Assembly: GCA_001799695.1 (NCBI GenBank)
Contig: MGTY01000019.1
Coordinates: forward strand, 1-40,582
Direction: 5' to 3'
DNA from: Elusimicrobia bacterium GWA2_69_24
GTDB taxonomy: Bacteria > Elusimicrobiota > Elusimicrobia > UBA1565
Length of the DNA: 40,582 bases
Shown here piece by piece: positions 6,949 through 16,199 of the stretch (within the stretch, counting starts at the first letter, position 1; every line of letters begins with the position of its first letter). The notes beneath the pieces were generated by a model. It had not been told where the DNA came from, did not search any database, and worked only from the letters and a program-made list of their open reading frames with translations. A program made the position numbers and the translations under genes.

Positions 6949-8337
6949 TCAGTAGGCGTTGCGGCTGTAGAAGCCGAGCCAGAGGGTCTGGATCAGGATC
7001 TTGAGGTCGAAGGCGAGCGACCAGCGCTCGATGTAGTAGAGGTCGTACTCGATGCGCTTCTCGATCGACGTGTTGCCGCGCCAGCCGTTGATCTGCGCCC
7101 AGCCCGTGATGCCGGCTTTGACCTTGTGGCGCAGCATGTAGCCGGGCACCCGGCGCCTGAACTCGGCGACGAAGCTCGGGCGCTCGGGCCGCGGGCCCAC
7201 CAGGCTCATCTGGCCGCGCAGGACGTTGAAGAGCTGCGGGAGCTCGTCGAGGCTCGACCGGCGCAGGAACGCGCCGAGCCGCGTCCGGCGCCGGTCGTCG
7301 GGGCTCGCCCACACCGGCCCGGTGTCGCGCTCCGCGTCCGCGTGCATCGTCCGGAACTTGAGCATCCGGAACCGCTGGCCGTCGAGGCCCATCCGCTCCT
7401 GACGGTAGAGCACGGGCCCCGGCGAGTTGAGCTTCACCGCGACCGCGATGGCCAGCATGAGGGGCGCCGCCACGAGCAGCGCCACCGTCCCGAGCCCGAG
7501 ATCGACGGCGCGTTTGAGCACACCGTTCCACCCGTAGAGCGGCGACTCTCGCAGGTGGATGAACGGGATCGCCTCGAACTCCTCGACGCCGCCGCGGAGC
7601 GACGCGAGCCCGAAGATGTCCGGTACGAGGTGGATGGCGACCGGGTCGTCCCCGATGCCGGCGAGCACCGTGTTGAGCCGCGAGTAGTCGCTGTTCGGCA
7701 GCGCGACGAAGACGACGTCCACCTGGTGGCGGTCGAGGATGGCGCGGACGTCGTCGAGCCCGCCGAGCCTGCGCACGTCCCCGGCCGGCATCTCGGCCTT
7801 GTCGCTCAACACGCCGAGCACCCGGATTCCGACGTCCGGCCGACGCCGGAGCACCCGGAGCACCTCGGTCGTCGGCTCGCCCCCGCCAACGACGATCGCG
7901 TACCGCTGGTTGTAGCCACGGCGCCGGGCAACGCGGAGCAGCTCACGGAACGTGGCACGCGACAGGCTCAGGACGACGATCGACATCGCCCAGAAGGCGA
8001 CGATGACGAGGCGCGAGTACTCGTACGACCGGAACACGAAGGTCATGACGGCGACCAGGACCAGCACGCCGAGCGTCGAGGCCTTCGTGACATCCGACCA
8101 CTCGGCGAGCCGCGAGCCCAGCCGATGCGGCCGATAGAGGTCGAACGCCTTGAAGGCGATCCCCCACACCGCGAGGATCGGGACGAGCTGGAGGGCGTAG
8201 CTCCGGAAGGGGGGCACGTCAACGCCGCCCACGACGTGGAAGCGGAGCACGTAGGCGCCGACCCAGCAGCCGGCGATCAGCACGAGGTCCACGAGCAGCG
8301 TGAGGTGCTCGAAGAAGCGCGAGTAGGCCTTCAGCAT
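6949..8337 (-). CDS. Polyprenyl-phosphate hexose-1-phosphate transferase (WcaJ type)
   Basis: A 462-residue exopolysaccharide-type polyprenyl glycosylphosphotransferase. It has four N-terminal membrane helices, a central nucleotide-binding-like domain (YAIVVGGGEP), a further membrane helix near residue 285, and the C-terminal bacterial sugar transferase domain. Motifs include YRQERMGLDGQRFRMLKFRT, SLDELPQLFNVLRGQMSLVG, PRPERP and GITGWAQINGWRG. It should transfer a sugar-1-phosphate from a nucleotide sugar to undecaprenyl phosphate, the first step of building the glycan made by this locus. The ATG at 8337 (overlapping the previous stop by seven bases) is preferred; a GTG at 8358 is possible. 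It is the last gene of the operon. Confidence 0.93.
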   Translation of the reverse strand: MLKAYSRFFEHLTLLVDLVLIAGCWVGAYVLRFHVVGGVDVPPFRSYALQLVPILAVWGIAFKAFDLYRPHRLGSRLAEWSDVTKASTLGVLVLVAVMTFVFRSYEYSRLVIVAFWAMSIVVLSLSRATFRELLRVARRRGYNQRYAIVVGGGEPTTEVLRVLRRRPDVGIRVLGVLSDKAEMPAGDVRRLGGLDDVRAILDRHQVDVVFVALPNSDYSRLNTVLAGIGDDPVAIHLVPDIFGLASLRGGVEEFEAIPFIHLRESPLYGWNGVLKRAVDLGLGTVALLVAAPLMLAIAVAVKLNSPGPVLYRQERMGLDGQRFRMLKFRTMHADAERDTGPVWASPDDRRRTRLGAFLRRSSLDELPQLFNVLRGQMSLVGPRPERPSFVAEFRRRVPGYMLRHKVKAGITGWAQINGWRGNTSIEKRIEYDLYYIERWSLAFDLKILIQTLWLGFYSRNAY

Positions 8338-9443
8338 GCGGCGATCTCGCTCCGGCACCGTGCGATCCAGTCGCCGAGGCGCTGCCTGAAGATCGGGCGG
8401 TCGAAGCGCTCGGCCCGGGCCCGGAGCGCTTTGGGGTCGAATCGGTCCTCGACCGCCTCGAACCGCCGGATCGCGTCAACGAGCGACTCGACCGTCTGCT
8501 CGGCGAAGAAGACCGCGGTGGGCGACTCCTCGACGGCGTCGAGCCCGACCATCGTCTCGAGCGCGCCGCCCCGGGCGAAGGCGATCGTCGGCCGGCCGGC
8601 CGCCGCGGCCTCGAGCGGGACGATGCCGTAGTCCTCGAGCGACGGGAAGAGCACCGCGCGGCAGCGCGCGTACAGCTCGGCGACCTCGGGATCCGAGCGC
8701 CAGCCGAGCAGCTCGACCGTCGGCCCGGCGAGCGCGCGGAGCGCCGGGTCCTCCGGGCCGCTGCCGACCACGACCAGGCGACGGCCGAGGCGGGTGGCCG
8801 CGGCGACGGCGAGGTCGACCCGCTTGTACGGGGCGAGCGCGGAGACGACGAGGTAGAACTCCCCGGGCGAGTCGGTGAGCCGGAACCGCTGGACGTCCAC
8901 GGGCGGGTGGAGCACGTCGGCCGACCGGGCGTAGACGCGCTGGATGCGGTCCGCGATGTGCCGCGAGATCGCGGCGAACCGGTGCACGCCCGACGTGCGT
9001 CGATCCCACCGGCGCAGCGCGGCTGCGGTCGGCGGCATCACGAGGCGGGCGACGCGCCCGGCGCGCGCGCCGAAGTAGTCGTCGTAGAGGTCCCAGACGT
9101 AGCGCATGGGCGTGAAGCAGTAGCAGAGGTGCAGCGCCCCGGGCGGCGTGCGCACCCCCTTCGCCACGCAGTGGGAGAGCGAGAGGATCACGTCGTACCC
9201 GCGCAGGTCGAACCGCCGGATGGCCGCCGGGAAGAGCGGGAGGTAGTAGCGGTAGCGCTCGGCGGCGCGCGGCAGCGTCTGCACGAACGACGTGATGATC
9301 GGGCGGTCTTCGATGAGGGGAGACACGCTGCCAGGCACGTGGAGCAGCGTGTAGAGCGGCGCCCGGGGGAACAGCTCGCAGAACACCTCGAGGCACCGCT
9401 CGCCGCCCCGCATCCCCGTGAGCCAGTCGTGAACGAGGGCCAC
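8331..9443 (-). CDS. Glycosyltransferase family 4
   Basis: A 370-residue GT-B glycosyltransferase of the retaining GT4 type. It begins VALVHDWLTGMRGGERCLE, a standard GT4 N terminus with the donor/acceptor glycine loop. It ends with the E270-x7-E278 donor-site motif in FPSLEDYGIVPLEAAAAG, and has SALAPYKRVDLAV before the nucleotide-binding half. The start is the first usable GTG in frame, 38 bases after the preceding stop, the widest gap in the operon. It probably adds one sugar of the lipid-linked glycan on the cytoplasmic face. Donor and linkage cannot be read from the sequence. Confidence 0.9.
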   Translation of the reverse strand: MALVHDWLTGMRGGERCLEVFCELFPRAPLYTLLHVPGSVSPLIEDRPIITSFVQTLPRAAERYRYYLPLFPAAIRRFDLRGYDVILSLSHCVAKGVRTPPGALHLCYCFTPMRYVWDLYDDYFGARAGRVARLVMPPTAAALRRWDRRTSGVHRFAAISRHIADRIQRVYARSADVLHPPVDVQRFRLTDSPGEFYLVVSALAPYKRVDLAVAAATRLGRRLVVVGSGPEDPALRALAGPTVELLGWRSDPEVAELYARCRAVLFPSLEDYGIVPLEAAAAGRPTIAFARGGALETMVGLDAVEESPTAVFFAEQTVESLVDAIRRFEAVEDRFDPKALRARAERFDRPIFRQRLGDWIARCRSEIAAC

Positions 9444-9481
9444 ACGGGGCGCGCCCGGCCCGGCCGCGACGCGCGCGGCCC

Positions 9482-10450
9482 CTAGCTGGCGCGGGGCCGG
9501 ACGCGACGTCGCCAATACTCCAGAAGATCGCCCAGGGTCGTCTCGAGCGGAATCGTCGTCCGCCAGCCGAGCGCCCGCTCGATCTTCTCCCTCGAGCCGC
9601 GCAGGATCGGCACGTCGGACGGCCGCAGGCGCGCGGGATCCTGGCGGATGTCGATGCGGGGGGTCGTCGAGTGTCCGATCAGGAAGCTCAGCACGCGCTC
9701 GATGGACCAGTCGACGCCGGAGCAGAGGTTGTAGACCTCGCCCGGCGCGCCTCGCTCGAGCAGCTGCCAGTAGCCCCGCACGATGTCGCGCACGTCGGAG
9801 AAGTCGCGCGTCGGCTTCAGATCGCCGACGTACACGACCGGCGCGCGCAGGCCCGCCTCGATCTCGGCGACCTGCTTGGCGAAGTTCGAGGTGGCGAAGG
9901 TCTCGCCCCGACGGGGGCCGGTGTGGTTGAACGCGCGGGCCCGCACGATGTGCATGCCGTAGCTCTTGAAGTACTGCCAGCCCATGAGGTCCTGCGTGAC
10001 CTTGCTCACCGCGTACGGCGAGAGCGGCCGCAGCGGGTTCGTCTCCCGGATCGGCAGCTCGTCGGGGTAGACGAGCCCGTACTCCTCGCTCGAGCCGATG
10101 ACCAGGAACCGCGCCGTCGAGCCGAGCTGACGCATCGCCTCGAAGAGGTTTATCTGGCTGATCGCGTTGGTCCACAGCGTCTCGGCGGGCGTCTCCCACG
10201 ACGCGGCGACGAAGCTCTGGGCCGCGAGGTGCACGACGTAGTCCGGGCGCGCACGCTCGAGGAGCGTGCGCACGGAGAACAGGTCGCGCAGGTCCGACTC
10301 GACCAGGGCGAGGCGGTCGCGCAGGTGGTCGATGTGCTCGGTCTTGCTGCGCCAGCGGAGCGAGCCGACGACCTCCGCCCCCTGGACCAGGGAATGCTCG
10401 GCGAGATGACTGCCGACGAACCCGGTGATGCCGGTGATCAGGACGCGCAT
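9482..10450 (-). CDS. GDP-mannose 4,6-dehydratase / GDP-6-deoxy-4-ketomannose reductase-like SDR
   Basis: A 322-residue extended short-chain dehydrogenase. The NAD(P) site is TGITGFVG (6-13); the catalytic set is S120/S121 with E122-E123 (GSSEEYG) and Y146-x3-K150 (YAVSK). The text mixes GMD-like RRGETF with Rmd-like signatures (FNHTGPR, DPARLRPSDVP, TLGDLLEYWRR), and its 322-residue length suits Rmd. It should make or reduce a GDP-6-deoxy-4-ketohexose, giving for example GDP-D-rhamnose, or supplying the 4-keto sugar to an aminotransferase in the same operon. Which of the two activities it has is uncertain. Confidence 0.82.
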   Translation of the reverse strand: MRVLITGITGFVGSHLAEHSLVQGAEVVGSLRWRSKTEHIDHLRDRLALVESDLRDLFSVRTLLERARPDYVVHLAAQSFVAASWETPAETLWTNAISQINLFEAMRQLGSTARFLVIGSSEEYGLVYPDELPIRETNPLRPLSPYAVSKVTQDLMGWQYFKSYGMHIVRARAFNHTGPRRGETFATSNFAKQVAEIEAGLRAPVVYVGDLKPTRDFSDVRDIVRGYWQLLERGAPGEVYNLCSGVDWSIERVLSFLIGHSTTPRIDIRQDPARLRPSDVPILRGSREKIERALGWRTTIPLETTLGDLLEYWRRRVRPRAS

Positions 10451-10463
10451 CGGGCCTATGCTA

Positions 10464-11285
10464 CTACACTTTCCCGCTACGGCTTCGGGGCCGGTCCCTG
10501 TGCGCGCGACGTCGCAGCGCGCGGCGTGCCAGCGTCGGCAGCGCGAGCGCGAGCGCCGGGCGGACCGCGAAGACCGCGCACCACCAGGGGTAGGTACCGG
10601 CCCGGACCGCGCGCCAGCGCACCCGGCACTCGGTGGCCAGGCGCTCGCTGTCGCGCCGGGCCGTCACGCGGCCGGGGACGAGGCGTCGGATCAGGAGCAC
10701 CTCCGGCAGGTTGGCCAGGCGCGTGACGGCGGCCATGCGCATCCAGAGATCGTAGTCCTGCGCCACCGCCAGGCGCGCGTCGTACCCGCCGACGCGCTCG
10801 AGGAGCGCCCGACGGACCATGACCGAGGAGTGGACGAACGGGTTCCGGCGGATGAGGAGCCGCCGGAGCGCGGCGTCGTCCTCGGGAGGGCGGAGGACGC
10901 GCACTTCCCGGCCGGCCGCATCCACCTCCCGCGCGGCGGTGCCGAGGAGCCCCACCGCCGCGTGCGCCGCGAGGAACGCGTGCTGGCGCGCGAGGCGCTG
11001 GGGCAGCCCCACGTCGTCGGCGTCGAGGCGGGCCACGAGGTCGGCCCGCGCGAGCGCGAGCGCGCGGTTCAGGGCGCGCGTGAGCCCCTCGGGCGCCTGG
11101 CGCTCGACGCGGAGCCGCGGGTCCTCGATGGCCGCGAGCACGTCCGGCGTCGCGTCGGTCGAGCCGTCGTCCACAACGATCAGCTCGAGGTCCCCGAGGG
11201 TCTGCACGAGCACGCTCCGCACCGCCTCCCCCACCCAGGGCGCGCCGTCACGGACGCCCATCACCACCGAGACGCGCGGCGTCAC
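10464..11285 (-). CDS. Glycosyltransferase family 2
   Basis: A 273-residue GT-A fold, inverting glycosyltransferase. It begins VTPRVSVVMGVRDGAPW, carries the nucleotide-binding DDGS (39-42) and the metal-binding D87-A-D-D90, and has a QDYDLWMRM motif for the acceptor/catalytic region. The GTG at 11285 overlaps the preceding methyltransferase stop as GTGA. The C-terminal 60 residues are rich in arginine with one hydrophobic segment, possibly membrane-associating. It probably transfers one residue of the glycan repeat. Confidence 0.9.
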   Translation of the reverse strand: MTPRVSVVMGVRDGAPWVGEAVRSVLVQTLGDLELIVVDDGSTDATPDVLAAIEDPRLRVERQAPEGLTRALNRALALARADLVARLDADDVGLPQRLARQHAFLAAHAAVGLLGTAAREVDAAGREVRVLRPPEDDAALRRLLIRRNPFVHSSVMVRRALLERVGGYDARLAVAQDYDLWMRMAAVTRLANLPEVLLIRRLVPGRVTARRDSERLATECRVRWRAVRAGTYPWWCAVFAVRPALALALPTLARRALRRRAHRDRPRSRSGKV

Positions 11286-12085
11286 CGCTTGACCGCCGCC
11301 GCCAGCAGCATGTGGCCGAGGAGCCGGAGCGCGGGGCCCGTGTAGAGGAGGCGCCGGGCGAGGCCCGCCACCCCGCCCCGCCGTCCGCCCGGCGCGCCCC
11401 CGCCGGCGGCGTGAGGCGCGCCCGCCTCCGGGCTCCTCCGACGCGGCAGCACGCGCCGCAGCAGGCGCGCGGGATCGTAGGGACGCATGCCGCGCACGGC
11501 GAACCCGTGGCGGGCGAGCGCCGCGGTCAGGTCGCGGCGTGAGAACGCGTACTGGTAGAACTCGCCGCCGCGCCGCGCGAGCCGTCGGCCCTGCAGCCGG
11601 AGGTACGGGGCGCCCACGCGACGCACGCCGTTGAGATAGGGCACCGAGAGGACGAGCCGGCCGCCCGGCGCGAGGACCCGGCGCGCCTCGGCGAGGATCG
11701 CGTCGGGGCCCGCCGGGTCGTGCTCCACGACGCCGAGCGAGACGTAGGCTCCGAGCGCCCCGTCCCGCACCCCGAGCGCGCGAAGCTCCATCTGCGCCAG
11801 GGGCGCCGGCGCGACGCGCCGGCAGGCGCCGAGGGCTTCGAGGCTCCAGTCCACGCCGACCACGCGCCAGCCCCGCTCGCGCAGGAGCAGCACGTACTGG
11901 CCGAGCCCGCACCCCGCCTCGAGCACCGGCCCGCTCGCCGTGCCCGCCGTCTCGAGCGCGCCGGTGACCAGGTCCGTCAGCGGGGAGGCGCGGGCCACGG
12001 CCAGCAGCTCCTCGACCGAGTGGCCACCCCAGTGCTCGGTCCAGAACTCCTGGCGGGCGGCCGTCGAGTAGTAGGCGAGCGGCAT
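11282..12085 (-). CDS. SAM-dependent methyltransferase (class I)
   Basis: A 267-residue class I methyltransferase. Motif I is VLEAGCGLGQ (54-63), followed by the acidic VVGVDWS strand and the RRVLAPGGRLVLSVPY motif typical of methyltransferase type 11 domains. The C-terminal third is basic and proline-rich. It starts four bases after the GT4 gene and overlaps the GT2 gene. In this setting it most likely O- or N-methylates a sugar of the glycan. The acceptor is not known. Confidence 0.87.
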   Translation of the reverse strand: MPLAYYSTAARQEFWTEHWGGHSVEELLAVARASPLTDLVTGALETAGTASGPVLEAGCGLGQYVLLLRERGWRVVGVDWSLEALGACRRVAPAPLAQMELRALGVRDGALGAYVSLGVVEHDPAGPDAILAEARRVLAPGGRLVLSVPYLNGVRRVGAPYLRLQGRRLARRGGEFYQYAFSRRDLTAALARHGFAVRGMRPYDPARLLRRVLPRRRSPEAGAPHAAGGGAPGGRRGGVAGLARRLLYTGPALRLLGHMLLAAAVKR

Positions 12086-12089
12086 CCGC

Positions 12090-13247
12090 TCAGCGCCCCC
12101 GCGCCCGCGCCACGTCGAGGACGAAGCGGACCTCCGCCGCCAGCAGCCGGTCGAGGTCGTAGTCGGCCAGGACGCGCTCCCGGGCCGCCGCGCCGAGGCG
12201 CGCGGCCAGCGACCTGTCGAGCAGGACCCGGCGGATCCCGGCGGCCATCGCGCCCACGTCCTCGGGATCGAACCGCACGCCGCTCTCGCCGTCGTCGACG
12301 AGGAGCCGGTTGCCCCCGCGGTCGGACACGACGCACGGCAGCGCCGCGCTCATCGCCTCGAGCAGGGCCTTCGGATGGCCCTCGGTGAGCGAGGGCAGCA
12401 CGAAGCAGTCGGCGTCGCGCAGGCGGGCCGGGAGCTCGCGATTGGGGACGACGCCGGCGAGCTCGACGCGCACGCGCCGGCTCCGGGCCCGGTCGCCGAT
12501 GGCGCGCGCCTCCGGGCCGTCGCCGATCAGCACGAGTCGCGCCGGCGGCGCGTCGACGAGCGCGAGCGCGTCGACCAGCCGGAGCAGGTTCTTCTCGGGC
12601 GACAGGCGTCCGACGTAGACGACGACGCGCTCGGCGCGCTCGCCGGGCGGCGCGGGAGCGGGCCGGAAGCGCTCGGGGTCGACGCCGTTCGGCAGCTCGA
12701 GCAGCGTGAGGCCGGGCCAGCGCCGCCGCAGCAGCGCGCCGAGGTCGCGGTTGGGAACGATCACGCCCGCCGCCCGCGGCAGGGCGAGCCGGCGCAGCCA
12801 GGCGAAGTAGGCGGGCTTCACCCGCGAGCCCGCGACGCGCACGACGGCGTCATAGTCGTAACCATACGTCACCACAAAGGGGATCCCGTAGAGCCGGCGG
12901 GCGATCACCGCGGGCAGGACGCCCGTGAACTGCTCGACCCGGAGCACCGCGCACCCGCGCAGGGCGGCGCGGTACGCGACCGGGAGCGCGAGTGCGTACA
13001 GGTGCCGGCCGACCGGGAGGCGCTTGGGATGGAGCCGGACGCGCGCGCGGAGCGCCGGGTCGTCCGTGAAGGTCTCGAGGCGCTCGTCGAAGTAGCTGAA
13101 GTATCGGACCTCGGCGAAGGCGCGCGCGTAGTGCGTCAGGTCGTAGTCGAGCAGCCGCTCCTCCTGGCCCGAGCGCTGCAGATCGGTGAGGCCGCTGCCG
13201 AGGGCGGGCAGGACGCCGACCACGGGTCCGGCGTGGCGTCCGCTCAT
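12090..13247 (-). CDS. Glycosyltransferase family 4
   Basis: A 385-residue GT-B glycosyltransferase. The C-terminal domain shows YVGRLSPEKNLLRLVDAL, the nucleotide loop IGDGPEARAI and the donor motif E289-x7-E297 (LTEGHPKALLEAMS). The N-terminal half contains GIPFVVTYGYDYD. The ATG at 13247 overlaps the previous gene as ATGA, so the long upstream frame extension is not coding. It adds a sugar to the lipid-linked intermediate; specificity is unknown. Confidence 0.9.
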   Translation of the reverse strand: MSGRHAGPVVGVLPALGSGLTDLQRSGQEERLLDYDLTHYARAFAEVRYFSYFDERLETFTDDPALRARVRLHPKRLPVGRHLYALALPVAYRAALRGCAVLRVEQFTGVLPAVIARRLYGIPFVVTYGYDYDAVVRVAGSRVKPAYFAWLRRLALPRAAGVIVPNRDLGALLRRRWPGLTLLELPNGVDPERFRPAPAPPGERAERVVVYVGRLSPEKNLLRLVDALALVDAPPARLVLIGDGPEARAIGDRARSRRVRVELAGVVPNRELPARLRDADCFVLPSLTEGHPKALLEAMSAALPCVVSDRGGNRLLVDDGESGVRFDPEDVGAMAAGIRRVLLDRSLAARLGAAARERVLADYDLDRLLAAEVRFVLDVARARGR

Positions 13248-14581
13248 CCCGCGCGCGGCCCCGGGGGCGGCGCGGCGACGCGGCCCTGCGGCGCGGCGCC
13301 GGCGTAGACGTCGAGCAGCGCGCGGACGACGCTGTCGGCGGCGAACCGCTCGCCGACGAAGCGGCGCGCGTTGCGGCCGAGGCGGAGGCGCCGGGCCTCG
13401 TCGTCCACCAGCGCGAGGATCGCGCGCGCCAGGTCTTCCGCATCGTTTCGCCGGACGAGGAGCCCGGTCTCGTCGTGCACGATCTCCTCGGGGATGCCGC
13501 CCGCGCGGGCGCCGATGGTCGGCCGGCCCGCGACCGCGGCTTCCAGCGGGATGCGTGACAGGGCCTCCGGGCCCACCGAGGGCAGGACCACGAAGTCGAC
13601 GGCGCCATAGAGACGCTGCACCTCGTCGTGGGCGAGCCGCCCGAGCCATCGCACGTCGGCGCCCGGAACGTCCGGCGGCCGATCGGGCCCGACCACGACG
13701 AAGACGGTGTCCGGACGCTCGCGCGCCACGCGGCGGACGGCCTCGAGGAAGACCGGACCCCCCTTGCCCAGCGACAGCTTGCCGAGGTAGAGCGCCGTCG
13801 TGCGTCCGTCGAGCCCGTGCCGCCGTCGGAGGACCTCGCCGGCCCCGGTCGGCTCGGCGGCCGGGCCGGGCGGGAGCGTGTAGACCACGGACGCGGCAGC
13901 GCGCCGGCCCCGGCCCGCGCCGAGGTAGATCTCGAGCAGGCCCCGGCTGACGCCGATCAGCCCGTCGACGCGCTTGAGCACCGCCTGCTTGAGACGTGCG
14001 TCGGCGTAGAGGAGCGCGAGGTTCGCCCGCACGCGCGCGCGGCGCAGCGCGGCGCCCGGACGCCCGCGGGGAGCGATGTAGTGATCGAGATAGAAGCCGG
14101 CGCACTCGCGCTGGAGCTTGAGCGCGCTGCAGTCCTTCGGCACGAAGTCGTGAGAGAGCAGACACGTCACGATGGGGCAGATGAGCCCCGTGTCCCGCAG
14201 CGTGACGAACACCGGCCGTCGGAGCACGCGGGCGGCCAGGAAGCTGCCGACGACCGCGTGCTTGTCCTGGGCGTGGACGACGTCGGCGCGCGCCCGGCGC
14301 GCCTCGGCCGCGACGGCGCGGGCGAGCCGCCAGTGGAAGCGCGGGCTCACGAAATCGCGGATCGGCGCGAGGCTCGCGCCCCGCTCGAGCCGGCGCCAGA
14401 ACGGGAACCGGACCACCGCCACGCCGCCCACGTCCTCGCGCGCCGCCGCCCCGTAGTTGGGCGTGACGACCGTCACCGCGTGTCCTCGCCGGACGAGCGC
14501 CTCGGCGAGCAGCCGGATGGACCAGGGCGAGCCCCCGGGCGCGAAGGGCGGGAAGTACTCGGTGGCGAAGAGGATGTTCAT
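13244..14581 (-). CDS. Glycosyltransferase family 4
   Basis: A 445-residue GT4-type glycosyltransferase with an intact N-terminal glycine-rich acceptor loop (TEYFPPFAPGGSPWSIRLLA) and the C-terminal LGKLSLGKGGPVFLEA and E-x7-E donor site in GPEALSRIPLEAAVAG. It is longer than its neighbours, with a cysteine-containing insert (residues about 130-165, including LICPIVTCLLSHDF). The alanine/proline-rich tail may be disordered. ATGA overlap with the upstream methyltransferase. Confidence 0.9.
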   Translation of the reverse strand: MNILFATEYFPPFAPGGSPWSIRLLAEALVRRGHAVTVVTPNYGAAAREDVGGVAVVRFPFWRRLERGASLAPIRDFVSPRFHWRLARAVAAEARRARADVVHAQDKHAVVGSFLAARVLRRPVFVTLRDTGLICPIVTCLLSHDFVPKDCSALKLQRECAGFYLDHYIAPRGRPGAALRRARVRANLALLYADARLKQAVLKRVDGLIGVSRGLLEIYLGAGRGRRAAASVVYTLPPGPAAEPTGAGEVLRRRHGLDGRTTALYLGKLSLGKGGPVFLEAVRRVARERPDTVFVVVGPDRPPDVPGADVRWLGRLAHDEVQRLYGAVDFVVLPSVGPEALSRIPLEAAVAGRPTIGARAGGIPEEIVHDETGLLVRRNDAEDLARAILALVDDEARRLRLGRNARRFVGERFAADSVVRALLDVYAGAAPQGRVAAPPPGPRAG

Positions 14582-15360
14582 CGGGCGCGGCAGACCACGT
14601 AGAAGCCCGCGTCCTCCTCCGGGTAGCGGGCCGCCAGCCGTCGCCGCAGCCGCGACAGCCGTCGGTAGAGGGCGAGCGACACGCCTCCGACGACGTCGAT
14701 CAGGCCCACCAGAGGCGTGTCGTAGACGGACGGGTACCGCGAGGCCACCACGAAGCCGCCGCGATCCAGCTCCGCCTCCAGCTCCGGGAACGTGTATTCC
14801 ACCTTGTGGTCGGGGTCGGAGTAGTGGAACAGGCCCGCCCGCTCGAGGCGCCGCTTCCAGGTGGTCGCCCGATTGGGCACCGCCAGGAGCAGCGCGCCGC
14901 CGGGCCTGAGCACGCGCCGGATCTCGGTCAGCACGGCCTGCCGCGCGTGGACGTGCTCGAGGAGGTCCATGCACAGCACCGTGTCGAAGCCGGCGTCGCC
15001 GAAGGGCAACCCCGTCTCCACGTCGCCCCGCACGAGGGCGACCGTGCCGGGGCGCGGCCCCGCGCTCGCGCGCCGGCCGACTCGGAGCGACTCTTCGCTC
15101 CGGTCGATGCCGACGGCGACCGCGCACCGCGCGGCCGCCTTGAGCGTGTGCATCGCGTTGCCGCAGCCGACGTCGAGGAGGCGGGCCCGCGGCGCGACGT
15201 GCGGCAGGTACCAGTACTGCTCGTCCGTCTCGGGCAGCAGGTGCTTGGGGTGGACGTAGTCCGGACTCTTGCCGGTCCACTTCGTGAGGCGGATGGCGAG
15301 CCGCTTGGCCTTCGCGTTCGCGAAGACCGCCGCGCCGAGGACCGTCCGACGCGCCCGCAT
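14578..15360 (-). CDS. SAM-dependent methyltransferase (class I)
   Basis: A 260-residue methyltransferase with motif I LLDVGCGNAM (61-70), the VAVGIDRSEESL acidic strand, FDTVLCMDLLEHV and RRVLRPGGALLLAVPN. The N terminus is basic with a short hydrophobic stretch; the last 50 residues form an amphipathic/arginine-rich segment. It starts two bases after another methyltransferase gene and overlaps the next glycosyltransferase by four bases. It probably methylates a glycan sugar or its lipid-linked intermediate. Confidence 0.87.
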   Translation of the reverse strand: MRARRTVLGAAVFANAKAKRLAIRLTKWTGKSPDYVHPKHLLPETDEQYWYLPHVAPRARLLDVGCGNAMHTLKAAARCAVAVGIDRSEESLRVGRRASAGPRPGTVALVRGDVETGLPFGDAGFDTVLCMDLLEHVHARQAVLTEIRRVLRPGGALLLAVPNRATTWKRRLERAGLFHYSDPDHKVEYTFPELEAELDRGGFVVASRYPSVYDTPLVGLIDVVGGVSLALYRRLSRLRRRLAARYPEEDAGFYVVCRAR

Positions 15361-15362
15361 GC

Positions 15363-16199
15363 TCAGCCGTGGAAGGAGATGGCGACGTGGATCTGGCGGA
15401 CCGCGTTGCCCGCGCGCCGGAGCAGCGCCGAGCGCACTCGCCGTCCCGGGACGGGCCGGAGCGCGGCGGCGGCGAGCCCCGCCGCGCGCAGGAGCCGCTC
15501 CCACTCCCAGTAGCGTAGCGGCCGCTCGGCGATCCCCCGCGCCGCGGCGCGCGCCCGCATCGTCCGGTCCTCGCGGAAGAGCAGGGCCCAGGGCGAGGCG
15601 CGCTCGATCCCCAGGTAGCGCCCGCCGGGAGCCAGCACCCGCCGGATCTCGCGGAGCGCGCGGACCGGGTCGGGCACGCGGTAGAGCACGACTTGCGAGT
15701 AGACCGCGTCGAACTGGCCGTCCTCGAACGGCAGGCGCTCGACGTCGGCGGCGGCGTACACGTCGGCCGGCGCGCCGAGGATCCTCCCCACCGCGAGCGC
15801 GTGCCGGCGCAGGTAGCGGGGCGAGACGTCGGTCGCGACCACGGTGCCGCGCGGCAGCCGGGCCTTGGCCAGGGCGCTCGCGTAGCAGAGCCCGCCACCG
15901 ACCTCGAGGAACGTCCGCGCCCCGGGGCCGATCAGCTCCGGCAGCCAGCGCGCGTCGCACCACTCGATCCAGTCGCGCTTGTGGTAGAAGAGCCGGCGCC
16001 ACGTCGGCACGGCGTCCTGCTCGTGCAGGCGGTCCTCGCTCCGCGTGGGCGCGCCGAGCACGGCCGGCAGCAGGTCCCACACGCCCTCGGCCGGGGCGAA
16101 CCGCCGGCCGCACCCCCTGCACTGCACGCCGTCCTCGAGCGCCCCCACGGCCTTGGCGCAGTCCGGGCAGCGGAGGCTAACCGCGCCGCCCGAAGTCAT
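15363..16199 (-). CDS. SAM methyltransferase with N-terminal zinc ribbon
   Basis: A 278-residue protein with two parts. Residues 1-45 carry C11-x2-C14 and C27-x2-C30, a Trm112-like zinc ribbon (CPDC...CRGCGRRF). Residues 90-230 form a class I methyltransferase with motif I FLEVGGGLCY, the TDVSPRYLRRHA strand and RRVLAPGGRYLGIE. It overlaps the glycosyltransferase gene upstream by 23 bases and no alternative start is seen. Such Zn-ribbon methyltransferases are common in polysaccharide and small-molecule clusters. Here it probably modifies a sugar or a carrier-bound glycan. Confidence 0.85.
   Translation of the reverse strand: MTSGGAVSLRCPDCAKAVGALEDGVQCRGCGRRFAPAEGVWDLLPAVLGAPTRSEDRLHEQDAVPTWRRLFYHKRDWIEWCDARWLPELIGPGARTFLEVGGGLCYASALAKARLPRGTVVATDVSPRYLRRHALAVGRILGAPADVYAAADVERLPFEDGQFDAVYSQVVLYRVPDPVRALREIRRVLAPGGRYLGIERASPWALLFREDRTMRARAAARGIAERPLRYWEWERLLRAAGLAAAALRPVPGRRVRSALLRRAGNAVRQIHVAISFHG

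Noticed and set aside
4815-7004. Plus-strand 729-codon open frame
   Set aside because: Antisense to livH and the binding-protein gene; low-complexity composition typical of shadow frames in GC-rich DNA, no start signal and no motif.
13244-15898. An 884-residue glycosyltransferase
   Set aside because: The frame upstream of 14581 crosses two methyltransferase genes out of frame; the GT4 N terminus is at the ATG at 14581.
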